A DNA stretch of 64,000 nucleotides from Listeria monocytogenes (GTDB lineage Bacteria; Bacillota; Bacilli; Lactobacillales; Listeriaceae), in assembly GCF_013282665.1 (NCBI RefSeq), contig NZ_CP054041.1, positions 1,656,001 through 1,720,000 on the forward strand, in the 5' to 3' direction. The notes beneath the pieces were generated by a model. That model saw only the letters and a list, made by a program, of their open reading frames with translations, had not been told where the DNA came from and searched no databases. The translations under genes were made by a program, and so were the position numbers. Below are positions 50,782-60,250 of the stretch, piece by piece; the first letter of the stretch is position 1, and the number at the start of each line of letters is the position of its first letter.

Positions 50782-52270
50782 AAAAATGATTGTCAGTATT
50801 CTGCTAGCATTCGTGATTTTCGTTGTCGGAGGGCATTCTGCAATAGCAAAATCGGATGATGGTGTCGTTGTTTTTTATGATAGTTTGGCGACAGGTACAG
50901 AGAATGAAGGCAATATGGACGCGCTACTTCGAATGTTAAATAGCTTGGGCAAACGAGTGACGATTTATTCTTGGGAGGAAAATCCTAATCTAAATCAAAC
51001 AAGTGAAATCATCGTACTTCAAAATAAAAAAGACGGTTTATCCAATGAATGGGCGGAAAAGTTAGCCGAAAGCAAGGCGAAAATTGCATACATAGGCGAA
51101 AATCCTCCAACATTTATAACGGATAAATTACAGCTAAAAACAAAAACAATTACAGATACTTCTATCACGATTCAAACGGAAGCTGGACTAGCTGGAAAAC
51201 CGCAACTGGTGAACGAAACCAATCTAATAACTTCCTATAAAGGAACAAGCTTTGGTGCAATGGATGCTGCTGAAAATGGCAAAGCTGTATACGGCGTTCA
51301 AGCAGGAAATTACGCATACGCGCCAATTTTTCAGGCAGATGATATGAGTGAATTTGCTTTAATGGACGTGCTCAAAGCGTTATTCGATATTAAAACGACC
51401 ACGAACCAATATGCGTTTATTACGGGCGTAAATCCATTTATCGATTTTGATTTACTCAAAAAAACGGCAGATACTTTTTATAAAAAAGGAATTCCGTTTA
51501 TCGTGAGTGCGGGGCCTGTTTTTTACAATCAAGATTTCCAAGCGGCAAAAAATTATGCGGAGATTTTACGCTACGTTCAAGCAAAAAATGGCACGATTAT
51601 GATGAACGTTCCAGCAGTGACGTACGGTGATAGTCCGGCGGGAGAACTTGAAAGCATTATGCAAAAATCGGTACATTTCTTCGCCGAAAATGACGTCGCA
51701 CCACTTGGCGTTACGGCAGAACTGTACTGGAATTTTGATAAAGTATATGGCGTAGAAGGTTTTGCGCCATTTAATACCGGGATTTTGCTACCTAATCAAA
51801 AAATTATTCATACAACGAAAGTAAATAATGGCAGCGCATTTGAAAAGTCCCCGTATAGTGTGGCGAACGATTTTTATGCGACTACGACTGAAGGGAGAAG
51901 CTTTCCAGTCGATATCGCAATAACCTATTCCTTCTTTGATAACGAGAAAGAATTAAAAGCAGCTGCTGAGGAACTAGCGAACGATAATATTAGTGATTTT
52001 AGGTTCCAAGATCATGGGGTAAAAACAAATAAGGATACGATTGAATCGAGTGCAGGCTCACTTTATATCAATAATCAATCAGTTACGCTCGATGGCGATT
52101 TAAACTATATTAAAACGAAAAATAAAACAGTCAAGCAAGCGGGCAGCTTAGAAGGGTTTTTCGGCTACCAAAATACCTTTTTCACGATAGTAATTGTACT
52201 TTCGCTAGGCATTATTGGGGTTTTATTTGTCTTTGGGTACCGGCTTTACATGAAAAAATATATGAAATGA
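50774..52270 (+). CDS. pssB: Exopolysaccharide operon protein PssB (DUF2334-like deacetylase fold)
   Basis: Exported protein of 498 residues: N-terminal signal/anchor (about 4-24), an extracytoplasmic body and a C-terminal membrane segment (about 468-490), so it is held at the outer face of the membrane. The middle (about 215-400) resembles DUF2334 polysaccharide-deacetylase-like domains ('FITGVNPFIDFDLLKKTADTFYKKGIPFIVSAGPVF'). A catalytic set is not clearly visible. GTG at 50765 also opens the frame, but the ATG at 50774 fits GAGGGGTGAG. It overlaps pssA, showing coupling. Confidence 0.82.
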   Translation: MRKKMIVSILLAFVIFVVGGHSAIAKSDDGVVVFYDSLATGTENEGNMDALLRMLNSLGKRVTIYSWEENPNLNQTSEIIVLQNKKDGLSNEWAEKLAESKAKIAYIGENPPTFITDKLQLKTKTITDTSITIQTEAGLAGKPQLVNETNLITSYKGTSFGAMDAAENGKAVYGVQAGNYAYAPIFQADDMSEFALMDVLKALFDIKTTTNQYAFITGVNPFIDFDLLKKTADTFYKKGIPFIVSAGPVFYNQDFQAAKNYAEILRYVQAKNGTIMMNVPAVTYGDSPAGELESIMQKSVHFFAENDVAPLGVTAELYWNFDKVYGVEGFAPFNTGILLPNQKIIHTTKVNNGSAFEKSPYSVANDFYATTTEGRSFPVDIAITYSFFDNEKELKAAAEELANDNISDFRFQDHGVKTNKDTIESSAGSLYINNQSVTLDGDLNYIKTKNKTVKQAGSLEGFFGYQNTFFTIVIVLSLGIIGVLFVFGYRLYMKKYMK

Positions 52271-52280
52271 GGTGAAATAA

Positions 52281-53531
52281 ATGGTTGTTGCAGATTATTT
52301 AGCATTATTCGCAGTGGTATGTATTTGGGGACTTTTGCTAATTAATATTGTGTTAATTGTTGCAGGATACGTTTATTATTTGAAAAACGAAGCGCGAAAC
52401 GTACCTGAAATACCCGCGGAAGTACCATTTGTTTCTGTCATGGTGCCAGCCCATAATGAAGGGAAAGTAATTGTGAAGACAGTTGAGTCGCTGTTAGCTT
52501 TTGATTATCCAGTCGATCGTTACGAAATCATTGTCATTAATGATAATTCTTCAGATAATAGCGCGGAACTTTTAGCCGCCATTCAAGCAAAAAATCCGAC
52601 ACGCTTTTTAAAAATTATTAATACCGATAATATTACGGGTGGAAAAGGAAAATCGAATGCACTCAATATTGGATTTGCGGAAAGTTGCGGAGAACTGGTA
52701 GCAATATACGATGCCGACAATACTCCCGAACAGCAAGCGCTAAGGATTCTTGTTGGCGAAATTACGAATGATGCGAAACTTGGCGCGGTTATTGGTAAAT
52801 TTAGAACGCGAAATCGAAATGCGAGCTGGTTAACGAGATTTATCAATATTGAAACGCTGAGTTTTCAGTGGATGGCTCAGGCCGGCAGATGGGCCCTCTT
52901 CAAACTGTGCACGATTCCTGGCACTAATTTTATTGTAAGAAGGTCGCTCCTAGAAGAAATCGGTGGCTGGGATGTGAAAGCTGTCGCGGAAGATACCGAG
53001 ATTAGTTTTCGGATTTACATGATGGGTTACCGAATCAAATTCCAAGCGAAGGCTGTTACATGGGAACAAGAGCCACAAACATTGCCAGTCTGGTTCAAAC
53101 AGCGCTCAAGATGGGCGAAAGGCAATATTTATGTAATTTTAAAAAATGTTCCACTCCTTTTTAAACGAGAAGGTAGGCGCGTTCGTTTTGATATTTTATA
53201 CTTTTTATCGATTTATTTTTTATTATTAACTTCCTTGATTGTTAGTGATGTTTTACTCGTATTATATGCGCTAGGACTTGTACATACAACACTTGCCGGA
53301 CTTAGCGGGGCGCTTTGGTTGCTTGCCATTTTACTTTTTATCGCAGGTACATTTATTACACTCACTACGGAAAAAGGAGAAATCAGTTTTTCGAATTTGT
53401 TATTTATTATGTTGATGTATGTGACGTATTGCCAGCTTTGGATGGTGGTCGCCGCATATGGATTCTTTATTTTCTTAAAAGATACCGTACTAAAAAGAGA
53501 AACCAAATGGTATAAAACCGAGCGTTTCTAA
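52281..53531 (+). CDS. pssC: Exopolysaccharide synthase, family 2 glycosyltransferase PssC
   Basis: Processive membrane glycosyltransferase of 416 residues, related to cellulose and poly-GlcNAc synthases. N-terminal membrane segment at about 8-34; GT2 domain with DNS (about 88-90), the metal-binding D144-x-D146 in YDADN, the catalytic-base E237-D238 in VAEDTEIS, and the QRSRW motif at 274-278; then three C-terminal membrane segments. It polymerises the backbone and moves it through the membrane. In L. monocytogenes the product of this operon is reported as a ManNAc-rich polymer. It lacks the PilZ domain of BcsA, so c-di-GMP control comes from PssE. GAGGTGA precedes the ATG. Confidence 0.93.
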   Translation: MVVADYLALFAVVCIWGLLLINIVLIVAGYVYYLKNEARNVPEIPAEVPFVSVMVPAHNEGKVIVKTVESLLAFDYPVDRYEIIVINDNSSDNSAELLAAIQAKNPTRFLKIINTDNITGGKGKSNALNIGFAESCGELVAIYDADNTPEQQALRILVGEITNDAKLGAVIGKFRTRNRNASWLTRFINIETLSFQWMAQAGRWALFKLCTIPGTNFIVRRSLLEEIGGWDVKAVAEDTEISFRIYMMGYRIKFQAKAVTWEQEPQTLPVWFKQRSRWAKGNIYVILKNVPLLFKREGRRVRFDILYFLSIYFLLLTSLIVSDVLLVLYALGLVHTTLAGLSGALWLLAILLFIAGTFITLTTEKGEISFSNLLFIMLMYVTYCQLWMVVAAYGFFIFLKDTVLKRETKWYKTERF

Positions 53532-53546
53532 AAAGGAGAGTGCCTA

Positions 53547-55592
53547 ATGAAAAAATTAACTGTAATCGGGCTGCTAATTTTCGCTGTACTATTTCTGTAT
53601 AGGCCAGATGTCTTCGCAGCAGATAAAAACTATCAAACAGTTTTTGGGACAGATAAAACCGCCCAAGGAAAATTCACAACCACCAAACAAAACTTCACGG
53701 TGGAAAATTACTGGGACGTATCCAACGCTAACGTAAAGCTTGTGTATACAATTACCCAACTGAGCGAAAAAGAAGTTTCCACGATGACACTGAAAATAAA
53801 CGATGTGGCATTTTACTCTTTTAAACCAGATAAAACCGACAAAGGAACAAAACAAATTGAAATCCCGAAAGACAAGCTGAAAAAAGGGGTAAATGTTCTA
53901 TCTATCGAAAGTTTTGTCTACACTGATTTGCCAGATGGTCGTTGCACGATTGACGACACACCTGCCAACTGGCTGCAATTCGATAAAACAAGCGCAGTAA
54001 ACGTATCTTATTCTGATAAAGCTTTCCAAAAAACGATTGCTGAGTTTGGTGAGCGCTTCACTGGAATTGATACTGTAAAAAGTGAACAAGGTGCAGTAGC
54101 TGTCTCAAATAAAGCCGGCGATGCCGAACTTGGCGCAGCACTTGAAGGGCTTTCCGGATTTTCTGCGGCGAATACGTTAGAAGATAAAAATATCGCTTTT
54201 GGTCAATATGAGGAAGCAAAAACGCGTGACGGTAAAAACTATCTCGTACTTTTTTCAAGCTATGACCATTTACCAAATGATCTTAAATCACAAATAAAAG
54301 ACGATAATAAACTTGAAAAACAAGCGCTTTTCCAAGTAGTGACAGTTGGAAATATGAATACACTTGTGATTACTTCTAAATCAAATGACGCACTAAAAAA
54401 AGCTGGCAAACTAATCGCCAACCAAAATTACTTAAGCCAGCTCGGAACAAATACTAAATGGCTATCAACAGACGAAAAAATCGATACACCAGCGACTAGC
54501 GTTGACAAAAATACGAAACTAACAACCACTGGCGATAAACTAAAAGGGATTGGTCATATCACACAAGATTACTTTATCAGCATGCCAGCCAATCGTAGCG
54601 CATCAACAGGAACAGAAGTATCACTTGATTTTAGATATGCACAAAACTTGGATTTCGAGCATTCATTAGTAACGATTTTAGTGAACGGAAAACCAATCGG
54701 TAGCCAAAAACTTACCGCTAAAAAAGCCAATGGCGACAAATTGACGTTCCAAATTCCGAGCGATTTAAACGTAAAAGGGGATTTTTCGGTTACCGTTGCC
54801 TTTGATTTAGTCTTAACGAATAACTATTGTGGCTTTATTGCAGACTCTGAAATTCCGTGGGCATATATTACCCCAGAATCAAATATCAATTTGAATACAA
54901 GCGAAGAAACAGACTTGCTTTTTGAACAATATCCATATCCTTTTATTGCCAATGGTGACTTTAACAATGCAGTTGTCGTTGTTCCCGATAAATTAACGAC
55001 AGAAGATACAGATTCATTAGCAAACATTTTCAATCTGTTAGGCCGCTTCCATGATGGAAATAGAGGTAATCTAACTGCCGTACATGCTGCTAACTGGAAA
55101 AAAACAAAAGAAGGATCGAACGTTATTGCAGTTGGTACAATGAATAATAATCCAGTCATCAAAAACGCCAACGACGATCTATATTTCCAGTACAATAAAA
55201 CAGGCGAATATTTCCTTTCCAATGAAAAAATATCAATTGAAAAAAATTACGGCAAACAACTTGGAAGTGTTCAATTGATTAACTCAGATGGCGTCCCAAT
55301 TCTGGCAGTTACTGGTCCAGGCGCTAAACAAACAGAACTCGGATCAGATTTAATCGCCACAAAAACCAATCTAGCTAAAATTTACGGAGATGGCGCCATT
55401 GTTGATACAGATAACACGATACATTCCTACCGATTCAAAAAAGTAGCAGATACAAAGGAAGAAAGCTTTGGATCAAAAATCAGTAACAACAAAGAAGTCA
55501 CTGTGTTCGGAGCATTCGCGCTTCTATCCATTGTTATCTTAGTTGTCGCAGTCCTACTAATCTTGCGTAAATATCGCCGGAGCCGGAAGTGA
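53547..55592 (+). CDS. pssD: Exopolysaccharide operon BcsB-like protein PssD
   Basis: Membrane-anchored extracytoplasmic protein of 681 residues related to BcsB, the partner of cellulose synthase. Signal peptide at about 1-24 (MKKLTVIGLLIFAVLFLYRPDVFA); carbohydrate-binding-like and ferredoxin-like repeats (about 40-640; NVKLVYTITQLSEKEVSTMTLKINDVAFYSF and VSLDFRYAQNLDFEHSLVTILVNGKPIG are the two similar CBD starts); and a C-terminal membrane helix (about 652-674) with a basic tail. It would guide the emerging polymer. It follows pssC by 15 bases. Confidence 0.9.
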   Translation: MKKLTVIGLLIFAVLFLYRPDVFAADKNYQTVFGTDKTAQGKFTTTKQNFTVENYWDVSNANVKLVYTITQLSEKEVSTMTLKINDVAFYSFKPDKTDKGTKQIEIPKDKLKKGVNVLSIESFVYTDLPDGRCTIDDTPANWLQFDKTSAVNVSYSDKAFQKTIAEFGERFTGIDTVKSEQGAVAVSNKAGDAELGAALEGLSGFSAANTLEDKNIAFGQYEEAKTRDGKNYLVLFSSYDHLPNDLKSQIKDDNKLEKQALFQVVTVGNMNTLVITSKSNDALKKAGKLIANQNYLSQLGTNTKWLSTDEKIDTPATSVDKNTKLTTTGDKLKGIGHITQDYFISMPANRSASTGTEVSLDFRYAQNLDFEHSLVTILVNGKPIGSQKLTAKKANGDKLTFQIPSDLNVKGDFSVTVAFDLVLTNNYCGFIADSEIPWAYITPESNINLNTSEETDLLFEQYPYPFIANGDFNNAVVVVPDKLTTEDTDSLANIFNLLGRFHDGNRGNLTAVHAANWKKTKEGSNVIAVGTMNNNPVIKNANDDLYFQYNKTGEYFLSNEKISIEKNYGKQLGSVQLINSDGVPILAVTGPGAKQTELGSDLIATKTNLAKIYGDGAIVDTDNTIHSYRFKKVADTKEESFGSKISNNKEVTVFGAFALLSIVILVVAVLLILRKYRRSRK

Positions 55593-55605
55593 GGAGAAAT
55601 AAAAA

Positions 55606-56460
55606 ATGAAAAAGATAACGAATAACTTATTTGCAGATATTGGCTTTTTATTTTTCATCTTGCTTTGTTTCATCACGATTGGCTTTATGATTAATACGCC
55701 GGATGAATATTTGCGAAACATTATTTTATTAAATATCACTTTTTTACTTGTGATTATCACCTATTTTACGAATTTAACGCTTGGTTTAATTTTAAATGTC
55801 CTCTACATTTTTATTTATGCAACTTATATTATTTATGAAATTGTCGCAAATCAAATCGCTTATGGATTTGGTAGCTACTTTTGGCTTATTATCACGCCAC
55901 TTTTCACCGTTGCAAGTGCGATGTTTACAAGAAATACGTCGAGGCTTCAAGAAGAAAATACGAAAATCAAACAGCAAAATCTATATTTAGGAACAATTGA
56001 CCAAGAAACTTTGCTTAAAAATATCGTTTCATTCCAAAATGATGAGCGTATCTTTTCCAGCATTTCGCGCCGTTATGACTTACCGCTGTCACTGATGGTC
56101 ATCAAAGTTCGTCACTGGCGAGAGTTAAAACGATTCCAAAGCGAAGATGAAATGCGAATGGCGTTACAAGATATTTCAGCGATTTTGGAGACTTGTATCC
56201 GCACGAGTGATGTCCTTTACTTATTAGATAAGAGTGATGCCACTTGGGGGCTCTTGTTACTAACAGACGAACCGGGTGGGAAATTAGTTGCGGATCGAAT
56301 CAAAAGCCGAATTGCCGAAGCAAACACTGAAGAATTTGCCGCAAAATACCGTGTGAAGCTAGAACTTCGCATTGGAACAAGCCAATTTGATAGCGAGAAA
56401 GTCAAGACACCACTTGATTTTATCGAGTTAGCGACAAAAGAATTAGAATATGACGTGTAA
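55606..56460 (+). CDS. pssE: Degenerate GGDEF c-di-GMP receptor PssE
   Basis: Membrane protein of 284 residues: four N-terminal membrane segments (about 10-105), a short coiled region, then a GGDEF-fold domain (about 130-284). The catalytic GG(D/E)EF is replaced by DKSDA at 208-212, so it cannot make c-di-GMP, but the inhibitory-site motif RTSD (R199-D202) five residues before it is intact. It therefore reads as a c-di-GMP receptor that switches on the synthase, which is the role reported for PssE in L. monocytogenes. Last gene of the operon, before a terminator. GAGGAGAAAT precedes the ATG. Confidence 0.92.
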   Translation: MKKITNNLFADIGFLFFILLCFITIGFMINTPDEYLRNIILLNITFLLVIITYFTNLTLGLILNVLYIFIYATYIIYEIVANQIAYGFGSYFWLIITPLFTVASAMFTRNTSRLQEENTKIKQQNLYLGTIDQETLLKNIVSFQNDERIFSSISRRYDLPLSLMVIKVRHWRELKRFQSEDEMRMALQDISAILETCIRTSDVLYLLDKSDATWGLLLLTDEPGGKLVADRIKSRIAEANTEEFAAKYRVKLELRIGTSQFDSEKVKTPLDFIELATKELEYDV

Positions 56461-56465
56461 AATAG

Positions 56466-56505
56466 AGAGTTACCTTCTATAATTAGGAGGTAACTTTCAT
56501 TTTTG
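56466..56505 (+). terminator. Intrinsic terminator of pss operon
   Basis: AGTTACCT pairs with AGGTAACT, then a T-rich tract. Confidence 0.85.
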
Positions 56506-56519
56506 ATTGGGGGAGCATG

Positions 56520-57350
56520 ATGAACTTAGAAGAAATAGTCGATTGTATGTTAGTAAACGAAAATGACAAAGAAATTCAGCGGACCCAAACGGAGCACCGT
56601 ATCAAACTTGTTGATTTTTGGCAGGTGAAAGAAGGGGACCGGGTGCTCGAAGTGGGTTGTGGGCAAGGTGATACAACAGCTGTACTTGCGAATGCAGTTG
56701 GTACTAGTGGCTTCGTGCAAGGTATTGATATTGCACCACGAACTTATGGTGCTCCGTTTACCATTGGCGATGCGACAGACCATTTGAAAAAATCAAAACT
56801 TGGTGCGCAAATTGATTTTAAGTTAGGAACGGATATTTTAAAAGGGGATATCCCTTTTCCAGAGGATGCTTTTGATATAGCGGTTTTATCACATGCTTCG
56901 TGGTATTTTAGTTCCAAAAGTGAGCTCACATTAATGCTCGAATTATTAAGCAGGTGGGCGAAACGAGTTTGTTACGCAGAATGGGATACGAGAATTACGG
57001 ATGTGAAACAAACATCCCATATGTTAGCCGTGCTCACTCAGTCATCCTACGAAGCATTCAAACAAGAAACACAGTCCAACATCCGAACGTTCATCACGCC
57101 AATGGATATGCAAGAAATTATCCAAGAGCACAACTGGAAAATGGGCACGGAAACAAGTATCTTCTCAGAAAAAATGCAAGATAGCCGATGGGAAATTAGT
57201 TATGTAAAAGATTTTATCACAAAAGAATTAGAAGCTGATTTAGGTTTGCCAGAAAAATTTAAAGCATTTTTACTTAGTCAAAGTAAATTAATTACACTTG
57301 AAAATAGTTTACCAATGGCGTCATACTGTACTTCTTGGCAGGCAAAGTAA
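56520..57350 (+). CDS. SAM-dependent methyltransferase
   Basis: Class I methyltransferase of 276 residues: motif I VLEVGCGQGDTTAVLANAVG (about 44-63), acidic end of strand 2 in GIDIAP, and the FDIAVLSHASWYF motif IV region (about 120-132), followed by a less conserved cap. The target (small molecule or protein) is unknown. Two ATGs, at 56517 and 56520, follow GGGGGAG; the second has the better spacing. It is alone between the pss terminator and the ACT gene promoter. Confidence 0.87.
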   Translation: MNLEEIVDCMLVNENDKEIQRTQTEHRIKLVDFWQVKEGDRVLEVGCGQGDTTAVLANAVGTSGFVQGIDIAPRTYGAPFTIGDATDHLKKSKLGAQIDFKLGTDILKGDIPFPEDAFDIAVLSHASWYFSSKSELTLMLELLSRWAKRVCYAEWDTRITDVKQTSHMLAVLTQSSYEAFKQETQSNIRTFITPMDMQEIIQEHNWKMGTETSIFSEKMQDSRWEISYVKDFITKELEADLGLPEKFKAFLLSQSKLITLENSLPMASYCTSWQAK

Positions 57351-57427
57351 TTTTGCTTTCTTTTTCACAAGATTTAGATTTTTTATGCTATAATGGAACG
57401 TATTAACGAACTAAAGGAGTGTTGAAT

Positions 57428-57697
57428 GTGAGAGCTGTACTTACTGTAATTGGAAAAGATAATGTGGGTATTGTCGCAGGTGTTAGTAATAAATTAGCTG
57501 AACTGAACATCAATATTGTGGATGTGTCTCAAACGATTATGGATGGCTACTTTACGATGATGATGATGTGCGATATTAGCCAAATCACGAAAGAATTTGA
57601 TGAAGTAAAAGCAGAATTAGCCGGTAAAGGCGAAGACCTCCAAGTAAAAATACATATTCAGCGGGAAGAAATTTTCAACGCAATGCACAAACTTTAG
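57428..57697 (+). CDS. ACT-domain protein, UPF0237/GcvR-like
   Basis: Small protein of 89 residues with one and a half ACT folds: MRAVLTVIGKDNVGIVAGVSNKLAELNINIVDVSQTIMDGYFTMMM. The ACT domain binds amino acids and dimerises. AAAGGAGT at 57413-57420 with 7-8 bases spacing supports the GTG start at 57428 over the GTG at 57419. It is 16 bases before the UPF0210 gene, a pair conserved across many bacteria, so the two probably act together, perhaps as an amino-acid sensor and its enzyme. TATAAT with extended TGC is at 57386-57394. Confidence 0.9.
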   Translation: MRAVLTVIGKDNVGIVAGVSNKLAELNINIVDVSQTIMDGYFTMMMMCDISQITKEFDEVKAELAGKGEDLQVKIHIQREEIFNAMHKL

Positions 57698-57715
57698 GAT
57701 GGAGGCGATTCTGGT

Positions 57716-59071
57716 ATGGAAACAAATCAAATTTTAGAAACGATACGAATGATTGAAGAAGAAAAATTGGACATCCGGACGATTACAATGGGGATTTCTT
57801 TGCTAGATTGTATGGACGGCGACGGCGAAGTGGCTCGAAAGAAAATTTATCAAAAAATCGTCACCAAAGCACGCAATTTAGTGGCAGTGGGTGAAGCGAT
57901 TGAATCTGAGTTTGGTATTCCGATTATTAATAAACGAATTTCTGTCACACCAATTGCGATCATCGCTGGTTCAAGCGATGATGCGGACTACGTAGAATTT
58001 GCCAAGACGCTTGATGCTGCTGCAAAAGAAGTTGGCGTGAATTTTATCGGTGGTTACTCCGCGCTCGTCCAAAAAGGCTACACGAAAGGTGACGAAATCT
58101 TGATTCGCTCGATTCCGCAAGCTTTGGCTCAAACAGAACGTGTTTGTTCATCGGTCAATGTTGGCTCGACGCGAACTGGAATCAATATGGATGCTGTCCG
58201 TCAAATGGGCGAAGTAATCAAAGAAACGGCGGACTTAACAGCCGATACACAAGGTCTAGGTTGCGCGAAACTTGTTGTATTTGCCAATGCTGTCGAGGAT
58301 AATCCTTTTATGGCTGGGGCATTTCATGGTGTTGGTGAAGCGGATTGCGTTATCAATGTTGGCGTCAGCGGCCCAGGTGTGGTCAAACGCGCCATCGAAA
58401 AAGTAAAAGGCGAACCATTTGATATCGTTGCGGAAACAGTCAAACAAACCGCTTTCAAAATCACTAGAATGGGTCAACTCGTTGGTCAAGTCGCTTCCGA
58501 AAAACTCGGCGTTCCTTTTGGGATTGTCGATTTATCGCTAGCGCCAACCCCGGCGATTGGTGATTCGGTCGCACATATTTTAGAAGAGATGGGCTTAGAA
58601 ATGGTTGGTACACATGGTACAACAGCCGCACTTGCACTTTTAAATGATGCTGTGAAAAAAGGCGGCGTGATGGCCTGCGGGCATGTAGGTGGTTTATCTG
58701 GCGCATTTATTCCGGTTTCTGAGGACGCTGGTATGATTGAAGCCGTACAACAAGGCGCGCTCAACCTTGAAAAATTAGAGGCGATGACAGCAATTTGCTC
58801 GGTGGGTCTGGATATGATTGCCGTACCAGGTGACACAACCGCCGAAACATTAGCAGCAATGATTGCCGATGAAGCAGCGATTGGCGTAATTAACAACAAA
58901 ACAACCGCTGTCCGGGTAATTCCAGCAAGCGGCACTAAAGTTGGAGACATGGTCGAATTTGGTGGCTTACTCGGTACGGCACCAGTAATGCCAGTAAACG
59001 GAAAATCGTCTGTGGATTTTATTGCTCGCGGCGGTCGAATCCCGGCACCAATTCATTCTTTTAAAAACTAA
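57716..59071 (+). CDS. UPF0210 (DUF711) family protein
   Basis: Protein of 451 residues of the UPF0210 family, related in fold to glycyl-radical-type barrels but lacking the radical motif in what I can see. Conserved segments: [25 protein letters not shown] (start), [41 protein letters not shown] and a glycine-rich end ([31 protein letters not shown]). No activity is established. Co-transcribed with the ACT-domain gene. GGAGGCGATT precedes the ATG. Confidence 0.9.
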   Translation: METNQILETIRMIEEEKLDIRTITMGISLLDCMDGDGEVARKKIYQKIVTKARNLVAVGEAIESEFGIPIINKRISVTPIAIIAGSSDDADYVEFAKTLDAAAKEVGVNFIGGYSALVQKGYTKGDEILIRSIPQALAQTERVCSSVNVGSTRTGINMDAVRQMGEVIKETADLTADTQGLGCAKLVVFANAVEDNPFMAGAFHGVGEADCVINVGVSGPGVVKRAIEKVKGEPFDIVAETVKQTAFKITRMGQLVGQVASEKLGVPFGIVDLSLAPTPAIGDSVAHILEEMGLEMVGTHGTTAALALLNDAVKKGGVMACGHVGGLSGAFIPVSEDAGMIEAVQQGALNLEKLEAMTAICSVGLDMIAVPGDTTAETLAAMIADEAAIGVINNKTTAVRVIPASGTKVGDMVEFGGLLGTAPVMPVNGKSSVDFIARGGRIPAPIHSFKN

Positions 59072-59073
59072 CA

Positions 59074-59111
59074 AAAAAGGTTTCCTCCAAATTTGCGAGG
59101 AAACCTTTTAT
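59074..59111. terminator. Bidirectional terminator
   Basis: AAAAGGTTTCCTC pairs with GAGGAAACCTTTT over 9 bases, between convergent genes. Confidence 0.93.
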
Positions 59112-60085
59112 TATGTCGTTTTTCGTTCTACTAAATGGAAATCTAAATCGAGTAGTGGCAAATTGCTACCAAATAATTGATTCATAATGAGCGTAAAAGC
59201 ATTTTCAGCCTGCAAATTTACCGGATAGTGAATCGTTGTGATATCAAGCAAATGCGCGATTTCCATATTATCAAAACCACAAATCGCCAAGTCTTCTGGC
59301 ACGCTGTAACCAAGTCGTCTCGCTTCTGTTAAAAGCCCAGCCGCAAAATAATCATTTGGCGTTAAAAATGCCTCTGGTTTATGCTCCGCTTCTGCCCACC
59401 AATGGGCAATTTTTTCTCCGTCTTGCCGAGAACCTTGCCCGTAAAACTGTCTGAATTCATGCGTATCAAGCTCATAACGCGCACAAAAATCTTTAAATGC
59501 AAGCATGCGGCTTTGTGTATTGAGTCCAGTCGTATTCCCGTACACATTCACAAATTTCCGGTAACCTTTTGCATATAAATGTTCGAGCGCAAGTGTGTAC
59601 CCGTCATATTGATTCATAAATACAGAAGGAATTTTTTCGCTTTCGACACGTTGCCAAGTGACAATTGGACCGTATTTGGTGTAATGTTCAATCGTTTTCC
59701 AATCATTTGATCGAATGACCAAGACGAGCGCATCGATTTGTTTTTGACGCAGCATCTCTAAGGCCTCTAGTTCTTTATCTGGATCAATCCGCGTCATAAA
59801 CAATGTGACGTTATAGCCGTGCTCTTGCGCCATCATTGTAAAACTTTTTAAAAATACATTCAGAGAATCTGTAAAGCTAGGAATAACCATGCCGATTAGT
59901 TTCGTTGCACCTTTTTTCAGAGATACGGCGTTTATATTCGGAACATAATCTAACTGATCAATGATTGTCTGAACCCGTTTTCTCGTTTCTTCACTCACAT
60001 AGTCGCGATTATTAATTACTCGGGAAACTGTTGCTGATGAGACACCCGCTAGTTTCGCGATTTCTTGTATATTTGCCAATTGCAA
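59111..60085 (-). CDS. LacI-family transcriptional repressor
   Basis: Protein of 324 residues: N-terminal LacI HTH and hinge (NIQEIAKLAGVSSATVSRVINNRDYVSEETRKRVQ, residues about 4-40) and a periplasmic-binding-protein-like sugar-binding domain (about 60-320; 'PEAFLTPNDYFAAGLLTEARRLG..VPEDLAICGFDNMEIAHLL'). It is divergent from the second GH4 gene, whose promoter spacer holds a 14-base perfect palindrome that is its probable operator. The inducer is likely the phosphorylated glucoside cleaved by that enzyme. Confidence 0.92.
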   Translation of the reverse strand: MQLANIQEIAKLAGVSSATVSRVINNRDYVSEETRKRVQTIIDQLDYVPNINAVSLKKGATKLIGMVIPSFTDSLNVFLKSFTMMAQEHGYNVTLFMTRIDPDKELEALEMLRQKQIDALVLVIRSNDWKTIEHYTKYGPIVTWQRVESEKIPSVFMNQYDGYTLALEHLYAKGYRKFVNVYGNTTGLNTQSRMLAFKDFCARYELDTHEFRQFYGQGSRQDGEKIAHWWAEAEHKPEAFLTPNDYFAAGLLTEARRLGYSVPEDLAICGFDNMEIAHLLDITTIHYPVNLQAENAFTLIMNQLFGSNLPLLDLDFHLVERKTT

Positions 60086-60170
60086 AACACCTCGATTTCT
60101 CGTAGCTCTGTAATTAGTATACCAAAAAAGCCCGCCAAATAGCCAGTTTGGATAAATTTAAAATAAGTGC

Positions 60171-60228
60171 TTGACCTGTAATGCATTACATGAATTATGA
60201 TGAATGAGAAGAAAAGAAAACGCTTTAA
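60171..60228 (+). promoter_or_regulatory. Promoter, LacI operator and candidate cre of second GH4 gene
   Basis: TTGACC (60171-60176); -10 TTATGA or TATGAT (about 60195-60201) with a long spacer. TGTAATGCATTACA (60177-60190), a perfect 14-base palindrome, fills the spacer. AGAAAACGCTTTAA (60215-60228) matches cre at 12 of 14 positions, in the leader. Confidence 0.7.
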
Positions 60229-60250
60229 AATTCTAGGAGGTAAGTATATT

